The notes: a model not told the origin generated them from the sequence alone. A stretch of DNA of 17,580 nt from an uncultured Lachnospiraceae bacterium (GCA_934438085.1 CAKSBC010000026.1:1-17580); one strand, 5' to 3'; positions 7,203 to 14,315 are shown, numbered from the stretch's first letter. Numbers and translations: made by a program.

Positions 7203-8558
7203 ATGGCATTTGAAAGCTTAACAGAAAGATTTCAAAATATATTCAGCAATCTCAGGGGCAAAACAAAGCTGACTCCTGAGGACGTCCATGCAGCGATGAA
7301 GGAAGTTAAGCTTGCACTGCTTGAGGCTGATGTTAACTTCAAGGTCGTAAAAAACTTTGTAAAGGAAACAGAGAGTAAAGCTATCGGCGCAGAGATTTTT
7401 GAAAGCCTTTCACCGGGACAGACAGTTATTCGTATAGTCAGAGATGAACTTATTCATCTCATGGGTGATACAGTAACAGAGCTTAACTTAAAGCCTGCAG
7501 GGCAGGTCACTGTTATCATGATGGCAGGTCTTCAGGGTGCAGGTAAAACAACTACAGCAGCGAAGCTGGGCGGCAAATTTAAATCCGCTGGCAAGCGTGT
7601 GCTTCTCGCGGCAGGAGACGTTTACAGACCGGCAGCTATCAAGCAGTTAGAGGTCAATGCGGAAAAGCTGGGACTTGATGCTTTCAGTCTCGGAACCGAT
7701 GCTGATCCTGTAGACATTGCAAGGAAAGCATATGATAAGGCTGTAAAGGAAAGCTACGGTGTACTTATTATCGATACAGCCGGACGTCTGCATATAGATG
7801 AAGGTATGATGCAGGAGCTTCATAATATTAAGGAAGCGGTACCTGTTGATTATACATTACTCACAGTAGATGCAATGACAGGTCAGGATGCTGTAACCGT
7901 AGCGGAGGAATTCTCCGAAAAGGTCGGCGTTGACGGACTGATCATAACTAAGCTCGATGGTGATACAAAGGGCGGTGCGGCATTATCGATCAGAGCCGTG
8001 ACCGGCAAACCGCTTTATTTTGCGGGTATGGGGGAAAAACTTTCAGACCTTCAGGAGTTCCATCCTGATCGTATGGCCTCGAGGATCATCGGAATGGGTG
8101 ATATAATGTCACTCATTGAGAGAGCAGAAGAGACAGCTGATCTCGAAAAGCAAAAGCAGATAACAGAGCACATGCGCAAGGCGCAGTTCACCTATGATGA
8201 TTTTCTTATTCAAATGAATCAGATGAAAAAAATGGGTGGTTTGTCAGCGATAATGTCAATGCTTCCTGGTATGAAGGGCTTTGATCCTGAATCTATAGAT
8301 CAGTCTCAGTTCAACAGAGTAGAGTCTATAATTCTCAGCATGACGCCTGCGGAGCGTGCCAACCCTAAGCTTATGAATCCGTCAAGAAAGAGACGTATAG
8401 CAGCCGGTTCGGGAACAGATATAGCGGATGTCAACAGACTCGTCAAGCAGTTCGAGCAGATGCAGAAACTCATGAAGCAGATGAACGGCATGAGAAAGCA
8501 TGGTAATATAGGCAATCTTTTCGGTAAGAATATGTTCAGAGGAAAAGGATTGTTTTAA
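7203..8558 (+). CDS. ffh: Signal recognition particle protein Ffh
   Basis: The SRP54 homologue: it binds signal peptides and SRP RNA and hands ribosomes to FtsY. It is about 451 residues long, the normal length. The N domain spans 1-95. The G domain has GLQGAGKTT (109-117), DVYRPAAIKQL (139-149), DTAGRLHIDE (191-200), TKLDGDTKGG (248-257) and GMGEKLSDLQEF (274-285). The methionine-rich M domain runs from about 328 to 435, with a helix-rich signal-peptide groove and the RNA-binding SRKRRIAAGSGT. The C-terminus is Met, Gly and Phe rich (GNLFGKNMFRGKGLF). AGGAGA at 7185-7190 is 12 bases from the ATG, slightly far. No SRP RNA gene is visible in the window. Confidence 0.98.
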   Translation: MAFESLTERFQNIFSNLRGKTKLTPEDVHAAMKEVKLALLEADVNFKVVKNFVKETESKAIGAEIFESLSPGQTVIRIVRDELIHLMGDTVTELNLKPAGQVTVIMMAGLQGAGKTTTAAKLGGKFKSAGKRVLLAAGDVYRPAAIKQLEVNAEKLGLDAFSLGTDADPVDIARKAYDKAVKESYGVLIIDTAGRLHIDEGMMQELHNIKEAVPVDYTLLTVDAMTGQDAVTVAEEFSEKVGVDGLIITKLDGDTKGGAALSIRAVTGKPLYFAGMGEKLSDLQEFHPDRMASRIIGMGDIMSLIERAEETADLEKQKQITEHMRKAQFTYDDFLIQMNQMKKMGGLSAIMSMLPGMKGFDPESIDQSQFNRVESIILSMTPAERANPKLMNPSRKRRIAAGSGTDIADVNRLVKQFEQMQKLMKQMNGMRKHGNIGNLFGKNMFRGKGLF

Positions 8559-8589
8559 ATAATTTATTTTTTTATAAGGAGACACAATA

Positions 8590-8835
8590 ATGGCAGTAAA
8601 AATCAGATTAAGAAGACTTGGAGCAAAGAAGAAGCCTTTCTACAGAGTTATCGTTGCAGATTCAAGATCACCACGTAACGGTCGTTTCATCGAGGAGATC
8701 GGCTACTATGATCCTAACACAGAGCCTTCAACAATAAAGATCGATGCTGACGCAGCTAAGAAATGGCTCAACAACGGTGCTATTCCTTCAGCTACATGCG
8801 ATAAGCTTCTTAAGAACGCCGGCATCACAAAGTGA
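8590..8835 (+). CDS. rpsP: 30S ribosomal protein S16
   Basis: An 81-residue basic protein with the S16 signature MAVKIRLRRLGAKKKPFYRV at its start and the conserved ADSRSPRNGRFIEEIGYYDP. It is a component of the small ribosomal subunit needed for 30S assembly. The ribosome binding site AAGGAG is at 8576-8581, eight bases before the ATG. It lies 31 bp after ffh, in the rpsP-khpA-rimM-trmD-rplS order conserved in many Firmicutes. Codon choice shifts here to AAG, TTC and AAC, typical of strongly expressed genes and visibly different from smc. Confidence 0.98.
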   Translation: MAVKIRLRRLGAKKKPFYRVIVADSRSPRNGRFIEEIGYYDPNTEPSTIKIDADAAKKWLNNGAIPSATCDKLLKNAGITK

Positions 8836-8856
8836 TCTGTTGATCAGTGAGATGAG

Positions 8857-9090
8857 ATGGCTATGAAGGAAGTATTAGAAGTAATTGCAAAGTCACTTGT
8901 CGATAATCCTGATGAGGTAGTTGTTACGGAAGAGATTAAGGATGATGCTGTTGTCCTTAAGCTCAACGTTGCACAGTCTGATATGGGCAAAGTCATAGGT
9001 AAGTCCGGACGAATTGCCAAGGCTATCAGAAGAGTTATCAATGCTGCAGCATCACATGACAAAACAAAGGTCATAGTTGATATCGGCTGA
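8857..9090 (+). CDS. khpA: KH-domain RNA-binding protein KhpA (YlqC)
   Basis: A 77-residue single KH-domain protein. The GxxG loop that contacts RNA is GKSG (48-51), within VIGKSGRIAKAIRRVI. In streptococci and other Firmicutes, KhpA pairs with KhpB (EloR/Jag) and affects cell elongation and sRNA or mRNA metabolism. The start is not firmly set. ATG at 8857 is used here, and ATG at 8863 (MKEVLEVIAKSL) fits the family equally well. Neither has a strong ribosome binding site, so coupling to rpsP, whose stop is 21 bp upstream, is likely. It sits in its usual place between rpsP and rimM. Confidence 0.93.
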   Translation: MAMKEVLEVIAKSLVDNPDEVVVTEEIKDDAVVLKLNVAQSDMGKVIGKSGRIAKAIRRVINAAASHDKTKVIVDIG

Positions 9091-9103
9091 CTTAAAGGAG
9101 AGT

Positions 9104-9622
9104 ATGAACGCAGATCTCAGAGTAGGTGTGATAATCAAGACTCATGGAATAAAAGGAGAGGTCAAGGTCTATCCGACCACGGACTCTCCTTTCCGTTTTG
9201 ATGAGCTTGAACATGTTAAACTGAAGCTGTCCGGCAAAACGGTGAGAGAGCTTCATATTGAAGGTGTTAAGCATTTTAAAGATATAGTCATTCTTAAATT
9301 CAAGGGGATCGACATTATCAATGACGTTGAACAGTATAAGGGCGCTGAGCTTTATATTCCTCGTGAAGAGGGAGCAGAGCTTGCTGAGGGTGAATATTAT
9401 ATAGCTGATATAATTGACATCGAGGTTGTGACCGATAAAGGTGAGAAGCTCGGTGTCGTAAGGGATGTTCTTGAAACAGGAGCCAATGATGTCTATATAG
9501 TTAAACGCTATGATAACGGCAAGGATCTTCTTTTGCCTGTGATTCCGGACTGTATACTTGATACGGATATAGAAAACAATATAATGACCGTTCATGTTAT
9601 GGACGGGCTTATGGACCTCTGA
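9104..9622 (+). CDS. rimM: Ribosome maturation factor RimM
   Basis: A 172-residue protein, the expected RimM length. It binds S19 and helps mature the 3' domain of 16S rRNA in the 30S subunit. The N-terminal RimM domain begins LRVGVIIKTHGIKGEVKVYP. The C-terminal PRC barrel covers about residues 90-165, with EGEYYIADIIDIEV and LLLPVIPDCI. The ATG at 9104 is preceded by AAAGGAG (9094-9100), only three bases away. A TTG at 9077, overlapping the end of khpA, also has AAAGG at 9066-9070. The ATG fits the family N-terminus better. khpA ends 13 bp upstream, and trmD starts four bases after the stop. Confidence 0.96.
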   Translation: MNADLRVGVIIKTHGIKGEVKVYPTTDSPFRFDELEHVKLKLSGKTVRELHIEGVKHFKDIVILKFKGIDIINDVEQYKGAELYIPREEGAELAEGEYYIADIIDIEVVTDKGEKLGVVRDVLETGANDVYIVKRYDNGKDLLLPVIPDCILDTDIENNIMTVHVMDGLMDL

Positions 9623-9626
9623 TATC

Positions 9627-10388
9627 ATGAATTTCTACGTAATGACTTTGTTTCCTGAAATGATCATGCACGGAGTCGGTGAGAGCATCACCGGCAGAGC
9701 TATAAAAAAAGGTGCAATCAATGTAAAAGCGGTCAATATCAGGGATTATACAACAGAAAAGCACGGAAAAACTGACGATTATCCATTTGGCGGCGGAGCA
9801 GGTATGGTAATGCAGGTTCAGCCCATAGACGATTGCTACACTGCGGTTTTAGAAATGATCGGTGATACGGCTAAAAAACCAAAGGTGCTGTATATGTCGC
9901 CGCAGGGAAGAAGATTTGATCAGAAGATGGCAGAGGAGCTTGCTCTTGAGGAGAATATAATTTTCCTTTGCGGACATTATGAAGGCGTTGATGAAAGAGC
10001 TCTTGAGATAATGGAGGCTGAAGAGGTTTCTCTCGGTGATTTTGTTTTGACAGGCGGTGAATATCCTGCCATGGTCATGATAGACTGCATTTCAAGGCTT
10101 ATTCCCGGAGTGCTGGGCAAAAAAGCCTCTGCAGAGATTGAAAGCTTCCATGATAATCTTCTTGAATATCCGCAGTATTCAAGACCTGAGGACTACAAGG
10201 GCATGAAGGTTCCTGAGATATTATTGTCAGGACATCATGCAAATGTTGAAAAATGGAGACGTGAGCAATCAATAATAAGAACGCTTAAGAAAAGGCCGGA
10301 TCTTATTGCTGATGCTGTGCTTAACAAAAAGGAACAAAAGTTTCTAAATGAACTTATCAAAGCTGAAAATAAGTCAGACAATGAATAA
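9627..10388 (+). CDS. trmD: tRNA (guanine-N1)-methyltransferase TrmD
   Basis: A 253-residue SPOUT-class enzyme that uses S-adenosylmethionine to methylate N1 of G37 in tRNAs reading codons that start with C, preventing +1 frameshifting. The start is MNFYVMTLFPEMI. The trefoil-knot cofactor site covers LYMSPQGRRFDQ (88-99), CGHYEGVDERALE (115-127) and SLGDFVLTGGEYPAM (135-149). SRLIPGVLG contains Arg157, and SFHDNLLEYPQYSRPE contains Asp176; these correspond to the known catalytic Arg and Asp. The start ATG is four bases after the rimM stop with no clear binding site, so it is probably translationally coupled. Rimm-TrmD pairing is near universal. Expression of the next gene, rplS, appears separated by its own promoter. 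Confidence 0.97.
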   Translation: MNFYVMTLFPEMIMHGVGESITGRAIKKGAINVKAVNIRDYTTEKHGKTDDYPFGGGAGMVMQVQPIDDCYTAVLEMIGDTAKKPKVLYMSPQGRRFDQKMAEELALEENIIFLCGHYEGVDERALEIMEAEEVSLGDFVLTGGEYPAMVMIDCISRLIPGVLGKKASAEIESFHDNLLEYPQYSRPEDYKGMKVPEILLSGHHANVEKWRREQSIIRTLKKRPDLIADAVLNKKEQKFLNELIKAENKSDNE

Positions 10389-10442
10389 GAGCAGGAGTAA
10401 TAACTGTATTCAAACAGAATTATAAATGTTAATGATTTACTG

Positions 10443-10472
10443 TTGACTTATATATTCATATTATGATAAACT
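10443..10472 (+). promoter_or_regulatory. Probable promoter for rplS
   Basis: TTGACT at 10443-10448 is followed by TGATAAACT. The -10 would be TAAACT at 10467-10472 with an 18-bp spacer and a TG one base before it (extended -10). GATAAA at 10465-10470 with a 16-bp spacer is the alternative. Sequence quality is moderate. Confidence 0.5.
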
Positions 10473-10546
10473 AATACGGCTGTTAAAAATGATGGTCCGC
10501 TGGCATTTTATGTTAAGAACATCAGAGAATTTTAGGAGGAAATAAA
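10473..10546 (+). ncRNA. Candidate ribosomal protein L19 leader
   Basis: The 74-nt stretch between the putative promoter and the rplS start begins near ATACGGCTG. It contains GGTCCGCTGGCAT, a small stem ATGTT/AACAT (around 10510-10522) and an outer GATG/CATC pairing, then AGGAGG at 10534-10539. Structured autoregulatory L19 leaders are known in Firmicutes in this exact location. I assign this from position and partial structure, not from a covariance model. Confidence 0.4.
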
Positions 10547-10894
10547 ATGCACGAGATTATCGAGAAAATTGAGCAGGCTCAGCTTAAGGCTGAAGTTACA
10601 GAGTTCAGCGTTGGTGATACTATCAGAGTTCACAACCTTATCAAAGAGGGTAACAGAGAGCGAATCCAGATCTTCGAGGGAACTGTTATTCAGAGACAGG
10701 GTCACGGAGCACGTGAGACATTCACAGTAAGAAAGCTTTCAAACGGTGTAGGAGTTGAGAAGACATGGCCTACACACAGCCCATTCGTTTCAAAGATCGA
10801 AGTTGTAAGAAAGGGTAAAGTCAGAAGAGCTAAGCTTAACTACCTCAGAGACAGAGTTGGTAAGGCAGCAAAGGTTAAAGAACTTATTCGCTGA
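10547..10894 (+). CDS. rplS: 50S ribosomal protein L19
   Basis: A 115-residue basic protein with the L19 pattern: FSVGDTIRVHNLIKEGNRER, IQIFEGTVIQRQGHG, ETFTVRKLSNGVGVE and the C-terminal RAKLNYLRDRVGKAAKVKE. It sits at the interface of the 30S and 50S subunits. AGGAGG at 10534-10539 is seven bases before the ATG. It is the last gene of the housekeeping block and ends at a clear terminator. A separate promoter and leader precede it, so it is likely regulated apart from trmD. It shares the AAG/GAG/TTC codon bias of highly expressed genes. Confidence 0.98.
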   Translation: MHEIIEKIEQAQLKAEVTEFSVGDTIRVHNLIKEGNRERIQIFEGTVIQRQGHGARETFTVRKLSNGVGVEKTWPTHSPFVSKIEVVRKGKVRRAKLNYLRDRVGKAAKVKELIR

Positions 10895-10911
10895 TAATAC
10901 ACATATGAAAT

Positions 10912-10937
10912 GCGGTCCTATAAAGGGCCGCTTTTTT
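10912..10937 (+). terminator. Intrinsic terminator after rplS
   Basis: Stem GCGGTCC/GGGCCGC (10912-10918 with 10925-10931, one U-G pair), loop TATAAA, and six T at 10932-10937. It starts 18 bp after the rplS stop and closes the housekeeping block. Confidence 0.93.
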
Positions 10938-11041
10938 AGTGCCTGGCCATGGACACAAGCTGTGAACAGGTATAATTTCTAATTTCTTACATGAGTAGAG
11001 CAAACATAATCGAGTACAAGATACAGAGCAGTTTGAAGGTA

Positions 11042-11098
11042 ATATTCAGTGTTAGAACTGATATTTAGTATACAAATTACACAGATAACACTGAATAT
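11042..11098 (+). repeat. Perfect 13-bp inverted repeat upstream of cstA
   Basis: ATATTCAGTGTTA at 11042-11054 is the exact reverse complement of TAACACTGAATAT at 11086-11098. A further CTG/CAG pair lies inside (11058-11060 with 11082-11084). The centre is AT-rich and there is no following T-run, so it is not a terminator. It could be a protein-binding dyad or an RNA hairpin. Confidence 0.85.
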
Positions 11099-11120
11099 GT
11101 TTGAATATATTATACAAAGG

Positions 11121-11196
11121 CATAACCTATAGTTATCGCTATAATAATTATCTGTTCTAAATATTATACACTTAAGATTCATAAGCTATAGTTGTT
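11121..11196 (+). promoter_or_regulatory. Two copies of a CATAA-S-CTATAGTT box, possible LysR-type operators
   Basis: CATAACCTATAGTTAT at 11121-11136 and CATAAGCTATAGTTGT at 11180-11195 agree at 14 of 16 positions and start 59 bp apart. The first is itself a dyad, ATAAC-N5-GTTAT, which fits the T-N11-A form of LysR-family sites. The second abuts the -35 box at 11195. Two sites of which one touches the -35 is the usual layout of a LysR-activated promoter. Confidence 0.5.
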
Positions 11197-11223
11197 GACA
11201 CTCTGTTTTATAGGGTGTAAAAC
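11195..11223 (+). promoter_or_regulatory. Promoter for the cstA-like gene
   Basis: TTGACA at 11195-11200 is a perfect -35. The best -10 at 17 bp is TAAAAC (11218-11223), four of six matches. The weak -10 suits a regulated promoter. Transcription would start at about 11230. Confidence 0.55.
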
Positions 11224-11236
11224 ATACCACAAGCAT

Positions 11237-11260
11237 ATTACTTTAATGTGCTAAAGTAAT
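11237..11260 (+). promoter_or_regulatory. 9-bp dyad between promoter and ribosome binding site of cstA
   Basis: ATTACTTTA (11237-11245) and TAAAGTAAT (11252-11260) are perfect inverted repeats with a 6-nt centre. The dyad lies within the first 30 nt of the predicted mRNA and ends three bases before AAGAGGTGG (11264-11272). It could be a repressor site or an RNA hairpin next to the ribosome binding site. Confidence 0.6.
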
Positions 11261-11276
11261 TTTAAGAGGTGGTTTT

Positions 11277-13013
11277 ATGAATACTCTTGTGATAGTTTTA
11301 ATAGCTGCTGTATGTCTTACAGCTGCATATGTTGGTTATGGACGTTGGCTTGCCAACAAGTGGGGCATTGATCCGAATGCAAAGACTCCTGCAGTTCGTT
11401 TGGAAGATGGTAAGGACTATGTTCCTACTGACGGTTGGACTGTATTCAGTCATCAGTTTTCCTCTATAGCCGGAGCAGGCCCTGTAACAGGTGCAATTCA
11501 AGCAGCTGCTTTCGGATGGCTTCCTGTTCTTCTGTGGATCCTTATCGGAGGCGTATTCTTTGGAGCGGTTACTGATTTCGGAGCTCTCTATGCAAGCGTT
11601 AAAAATGACGGAAAGTCTATGGGACTGCTTATAGAGAAGTACATAGGTAAAACAGGACGTAAGCTGTTTCTTCTTTTCAGCTGGTTTTTCTGCTGTATAG
11701 TTATTGCAGCGTTTGCAGATATGGTTGCAGGCACATTTAATGCCTATACAGTTGTTGACGGTGTCACACAACTCGCAGATGCAGCTGAGACAAACGGTGC
11801 AGCAGGCATGGTATCGATCATGTTCATGGTATTTGCCGTTGTATATGGTTTACTTCATCGCAAATATCATTTTAAGGGTGTGGTCGAGGTTTTACTCGCA
11901 ATAGTATTTATAGTTGCAAGCTTTGTTTTAGGAATGCAGTTTCTTCTTATATTTGATAAGAAAATGTGGAGCTACATCACATTCATCTATATTTTCTTTA
12001 CTGCTGTAGTACCGATCTGGATACTTAAGCAGCCTCGAGACTATATGACAACTTACATGTTTGTTGCAATGATAGCGGCAGCTGCAATAGGACTGCTTCT
12101 TGCACATCCTACAATGAATCTTCCTGTTTATACGGGATTTACCAATGAAAAGCTCGGAACAATGTTCCCTATTCTTTTTGTAACTGTTGCCTGCGGTGCT
12201 GTATCAGGCTTCCACAGTCTTGTTTCTTCAGGTACATCATCAAAGACTGTTGAAAATGAAAAGGATATGCTTAAGGTTGGATACGGCGCAATGATTCTTG
12301 AAAGCCTTCTTGCTGTACTTGCACTTTGTGTTGCAGGAGCAGCAGCCGCGGCAGACGGTACACCTGCACAGGGAACACCATTCCAGATATTCAGCCGCGG
12401 AGTAGCCGAATTTATATCAATGTTTGGCATTTCATCTCATGTGGCAACAGTATTTATGACAATGTGTGTTTCGGCACTTGCTCTTACCAGCCTTGATGCG
12501 GTTTCACGTATCGCCCGTATGAGCTTTCAGGAGCTGTTTATCGCAGATGATATGGAACATGCCGAAGGATGGAGAAAGCTGTTCTGCAATACCTATTTCT
12601 CAACAATACTGACACTTGCTTTTGGTTACCTGCTTACACAGATCGGATATGCTAATATCTGGCCTTTGTTCGGATCAGCAAATCAGCTGCTCAGTGCTCT
12701 TGTACTTATCACACTTTGTGTTTTTCTTAAGGTGACAGGACGCAGCAATAAGATGCTTTTCCCACCGCTTATAATCATGTTATGTGTAACATTTACAGCA
12801 CTTGTACAGAGACTTATGGCAATGATCAAGGCTATACAGAATGCCGCAACTGTAACTATTCCTGCCGGAGAAGCAACATGGGGCTCCGTATTCATTGCAA
12901 ACGGTCTTCAGCTTATAATAGCAGTGCTGCTGATCATCCTTGGATTTACTATTGTTGTTAATTCAGCAAAGAGCTATAAGGAAAGCGAACATAACAGTGA
13001 AATAGGATGCTGA
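11277..13013 (+). CDS. cstA: CstA-family transporter (probable pyruvate/peptide carrier)
   Basis: A 578-residue membrane protein with about 14 hydrophobic segments, the first at residues 3-25. The family signature is FSHQFSSIAGAGPVTG followed by AAAFGWLPVLLWILIGGVFF. A second conserved part is CGAVSGFHSLVSSGTSSKT (around 305-323), and GSANQLLSALVLI lies near 467. CstA proteins were first named for carbon starvation and peptide use; E. coli CstA and its relative BtsT (YjiY) take up pyruvate. This one is shorter than the E. coli protein (701), like many clostridial members. AAGAGGTGG at 11264-11272 sets the start. The nearby oxidoreductase genes favour pyruvate as substrate; this is an inference. 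The gene converges on lysR and is not co-transcribed with the oxidoreductase. Confidence 0.9.
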   Translation: MNTLVIVLIAAVCLTAAYVGYGRWLANKWGIDPNAKTPAVRLEDGKDYVPTDGWTVFSHQFSSIAGAGPVTGAIQAAAFGWLPVLLWILIGGVFFGAVTDFGALYASVKNDGKSMGLLIEKYIGKTGRKLFLLFSWFFCCIVIAAFADMVAGTFNAYTVVDGVTQLADAAETNGAAGMVSIMFMVFAVVYGLLHRKYHFKGVVEVLLAIVFIVASFVLGMQFLLIFDKKMWSYITFIYIFFTAVVPIWILKQPRDYMTTYMFVAMIAAAAIGLLLAHPTMNLPVYTGFTNEKLGTMFPILFVTVACGAVSGFHSLVSSGTSSKTVENEKDMLKVGYGAMILESLLAVLALCVAGAAAAADGTPAQGTPFQIFSRGVAEFISMFGISSHVATVFMTMCVSALALTSLDAVSRIARMSFQELFIADDMEHAEGWRKLFCNTYFSTILTLAFGYLLTQIGYANIWPLFGSANQLLSALVLITLCVFLKVTGRSNKMLFPPLIIMLCVTFTALVQRLMAMIKAIQNAATVTIPAGEATWGSVFIANGLQLIIAVLLIILGFTIVVNSAKSYKESEHNSEIGC

Positions 13014-13150
13014 GATGAAACTTTTGATTATGAAATGAAAGAGAGTGTGAATACTTTTCTGTAAATAAATCTTCTATGATATTTAAAGAAATTCAGCGAC
13101 AAAAATAAATAACAAATCTGTTTGTATAGATTTATTCTGCTAAATAAATA

Positions 13151-13237
13151 AAGACCCGTAGATTTGAACTGATAACAAATCATTAAACAAAAAAATAATG
13201 ATTTGTACATTATATCAGTTCAACTGCGGATCTTTTT
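13151..13237. terminator. Long bidirectional terminator between cstA and lysR
   Basis: The left arm holds TTGAACTGATA then ACAAATCATTA (13164-13185). The right arm holds TAATGATTTGT (13196-13206) and TATCAGTTCAA (13213-13223), with a 6-nt bulge (13207-13212). A further paired stretch extends at the base (13151-13161 with 13224-13234). The total is over 30 paired bases around an A-rich loop. A T-run (13233-13237) serves the plus strand; CTTTATTTATTTA serves the minus strand. The rest of the 13014-13256 gap shows only a weak AAATCT/AGATTT dyad at 13114-13133. Confidence 0.9.
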
Positions 13238-13256
13238 AATTTATTGATTAAATAGT

Positions 13257-14207
13257 TTACATTTCACTGTTCAGGGAAGCTGTGTACTTAATGGATTCCT
13301 GAATAACATCCTTAAGAATTTCTGTGAATTCGGCTGCGAGAGGAGACAGCTTGGTTCCGTAAGGAAGCAGATATCCCAGTTTAATATCAGGCTGACCTTC
13401 CAGAGGAATGCTGACAACACCACTAGGGGATATGCCTTCTACTAAGAGTCCGGAACCTGTTGTAACTGCATCTGAGCCGGCAATCATATCCAATGCGGTT
13501 TCTCTTGTATTAATGACGATCCTCTGTGAAGGTGCATTGTTAGAGAAAAGCTGACATTCTTCGGAAAAATCTATCGCTACTCCCTGAGATTGTTCAAAGG
13601 TAATATAAGGGAAGTTATCCAGATCCTCTTCACGCAGGGATCTTTTGCTGCATAAAGGATGTCCTTTTCTAATATATACACAAGGCTTTACGGTAAACAT
13701 TGGGAAAAATTCAAGTTCTCTTGACTCAAGGAGCTTGCGAATTATTTTTTCTGTAAGATCTGATTCTGAAACTATACCGATATCAGCGTTGTGACTTGAG
13801 ATATCATCTACAACATCTTCGATACTTGTCTCCTTAAGCTGCAGTCTGTATGTTTCGTGGTCATGAGCCTTTACAAATTTAATAAATGCCTGCTCAACAA
13901 AAGGATAGCGCTGAGTAGCTATACTGAAGTATACGTTAGCCGCGTTGCTGCGGTTTTCACTGTACATTTTCTCCAGGCGCTTCTTGCTGTCTAACAGCGA
14001 TACTGCGTGACTGAGAAATTCCTTGCCCTCAGGAGTGAATGTCACGCCTTTATTTGTTCTGATAAAAAAAGTGATATTAAGTTCTTCCTCAAGCTCTTTT
14101 ATAGCTATTGAAATACCGGACTGAGAAAGAAAAAGCTTCTGTGCGGCTTTGTTAATTGAACCGCATTTGGATATCTCTACAAGATAATTAAGCTGCTGAA
14201 ATGTCAT
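13257..14207 (-). CDS. LysR-type transcriptional regulator
   Basis: A 316-residue protein with the standard LysR layout. The N-terminal winged helix-turn-helix is MTFQQLNYLVEISKCGSINK-AAQKLFLSQSGISIAIKELE (residues 1-40). A linker helix leads to a substrate-binding effector domain from about 90 to 300. GGAGGG at 14213-14218 (read on the minus strand) is five bases before the ATG. The gene is divergent from the oxidoreductase operon, the usual position for a LysR regulator of that operon, and convergent with the transporter. The effector is not predictable from sequence; a 2-oxoacid or acyl-CoA product is a guess. Codon choice (TTT, AAA, GAA) is unlike the oxidoreductase genes, in line with low expression. 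Confidence 0.93.
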   Translation of the reverse strand: MTFQQLNYLVEISKCGSINKAAQKLFLSQSGISIAIKELEEELNITFFIRTNKGVTFTPEGKEFLSHAVSLLDSKKRLEKMYSENRSNAANVYFSIATQRYPFVEQAFIKFVKAHDHETYRLQLKETSIEDVVDDISSHNADIGIVSESDLTEKIIRKLLESRELEFFPMFTVKPCVYIRKGHPLCSKRSLREEDLDNFPYITFEQSQGVAIDFSEECQLFSNNAPSQRIVINTRETALDMIAGSDAVTTGSGLLVEGISPSGVVSIPLEGQPDIKLGYLLPYGTKLSPLAAEFTEILKDVIQESIKYTASLNSEM

Positions 14208-14246
14208 TTCATCCCTCCGCAGACATTTGCTAATGTCTGTATGCCC

Positions 14247-14315
14247 TATTTTGTTATCAGTTTTTATTATATGTAATAATTATACATTACACAACCCGTC
14301 AGTTATAACAAAATA
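14247..14315 (+). promoter_or_regulatory. Inverted repeat in the lysR-por divergent region
   Basis: TATTTTGTTAT (14247-14257) is the exact reverse complement of ATAACAAAATA (14305-14315), separated by 47 bp. The second copy overlaps the palindrome GTTATAAC (14302-14309). A smaller dyad ATGTA-N7-TACAT sits between them (14271-14287). The sites lie 40-108 bp upstream of the lysR start codon and could be autoregulatory or activating LysR sites. I cannot name a clean promoter in this 286-bp gap; TACAAT at 14373-14378 is one possible -10 for the por operon. Confidence 0.5.

Larger units (their letters stand above)
10938..11276 (+). other. Long AT-rich control region before the cstA-like gene
   Basis: These 339 bp hold no gene that I can support. 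They contain a possible weak upstream promoter (TGGACA 10950-10955, 15-bp spacer, TATAAT 10971-10976), a 13-bp inverted repeat, a pair of CTATAG boxes, a promoter next to the second box, and a 9-bp dyad before the ribosome binding site. If the upstream promoter is used, the transporter mRNA would have a leader of roughly 290 nt. Confidence 0.6.

Noticed and set aside
9092..9628. A 178-codon minus-strand frame opposite rimM
   Set aside because: Fully overlapped by a well-supported rimM, with low-complexity composition and no recognisable family.
10979..11182. A 67-codon minus-strand frame in the gene-free region
   Set aside because: Ile/Tyr/Asn-rich translation of AT-rich DNA, crossing the 13-bp inverted repeat. 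No ribosome binding site or known domain was seen.
10938..11276. Known riboswitch or T-box in the long cstA leader
   Set aside because: No recognisable conserved core such as a T-box TGG bulge was seen. The structure is limited to simple dyads.
11298..11771. Minus-strand open frame opposite the start of the transporter gene
   Set aside because: Cys- and Ser-rich shadow of a membrane protein gene with no family features.
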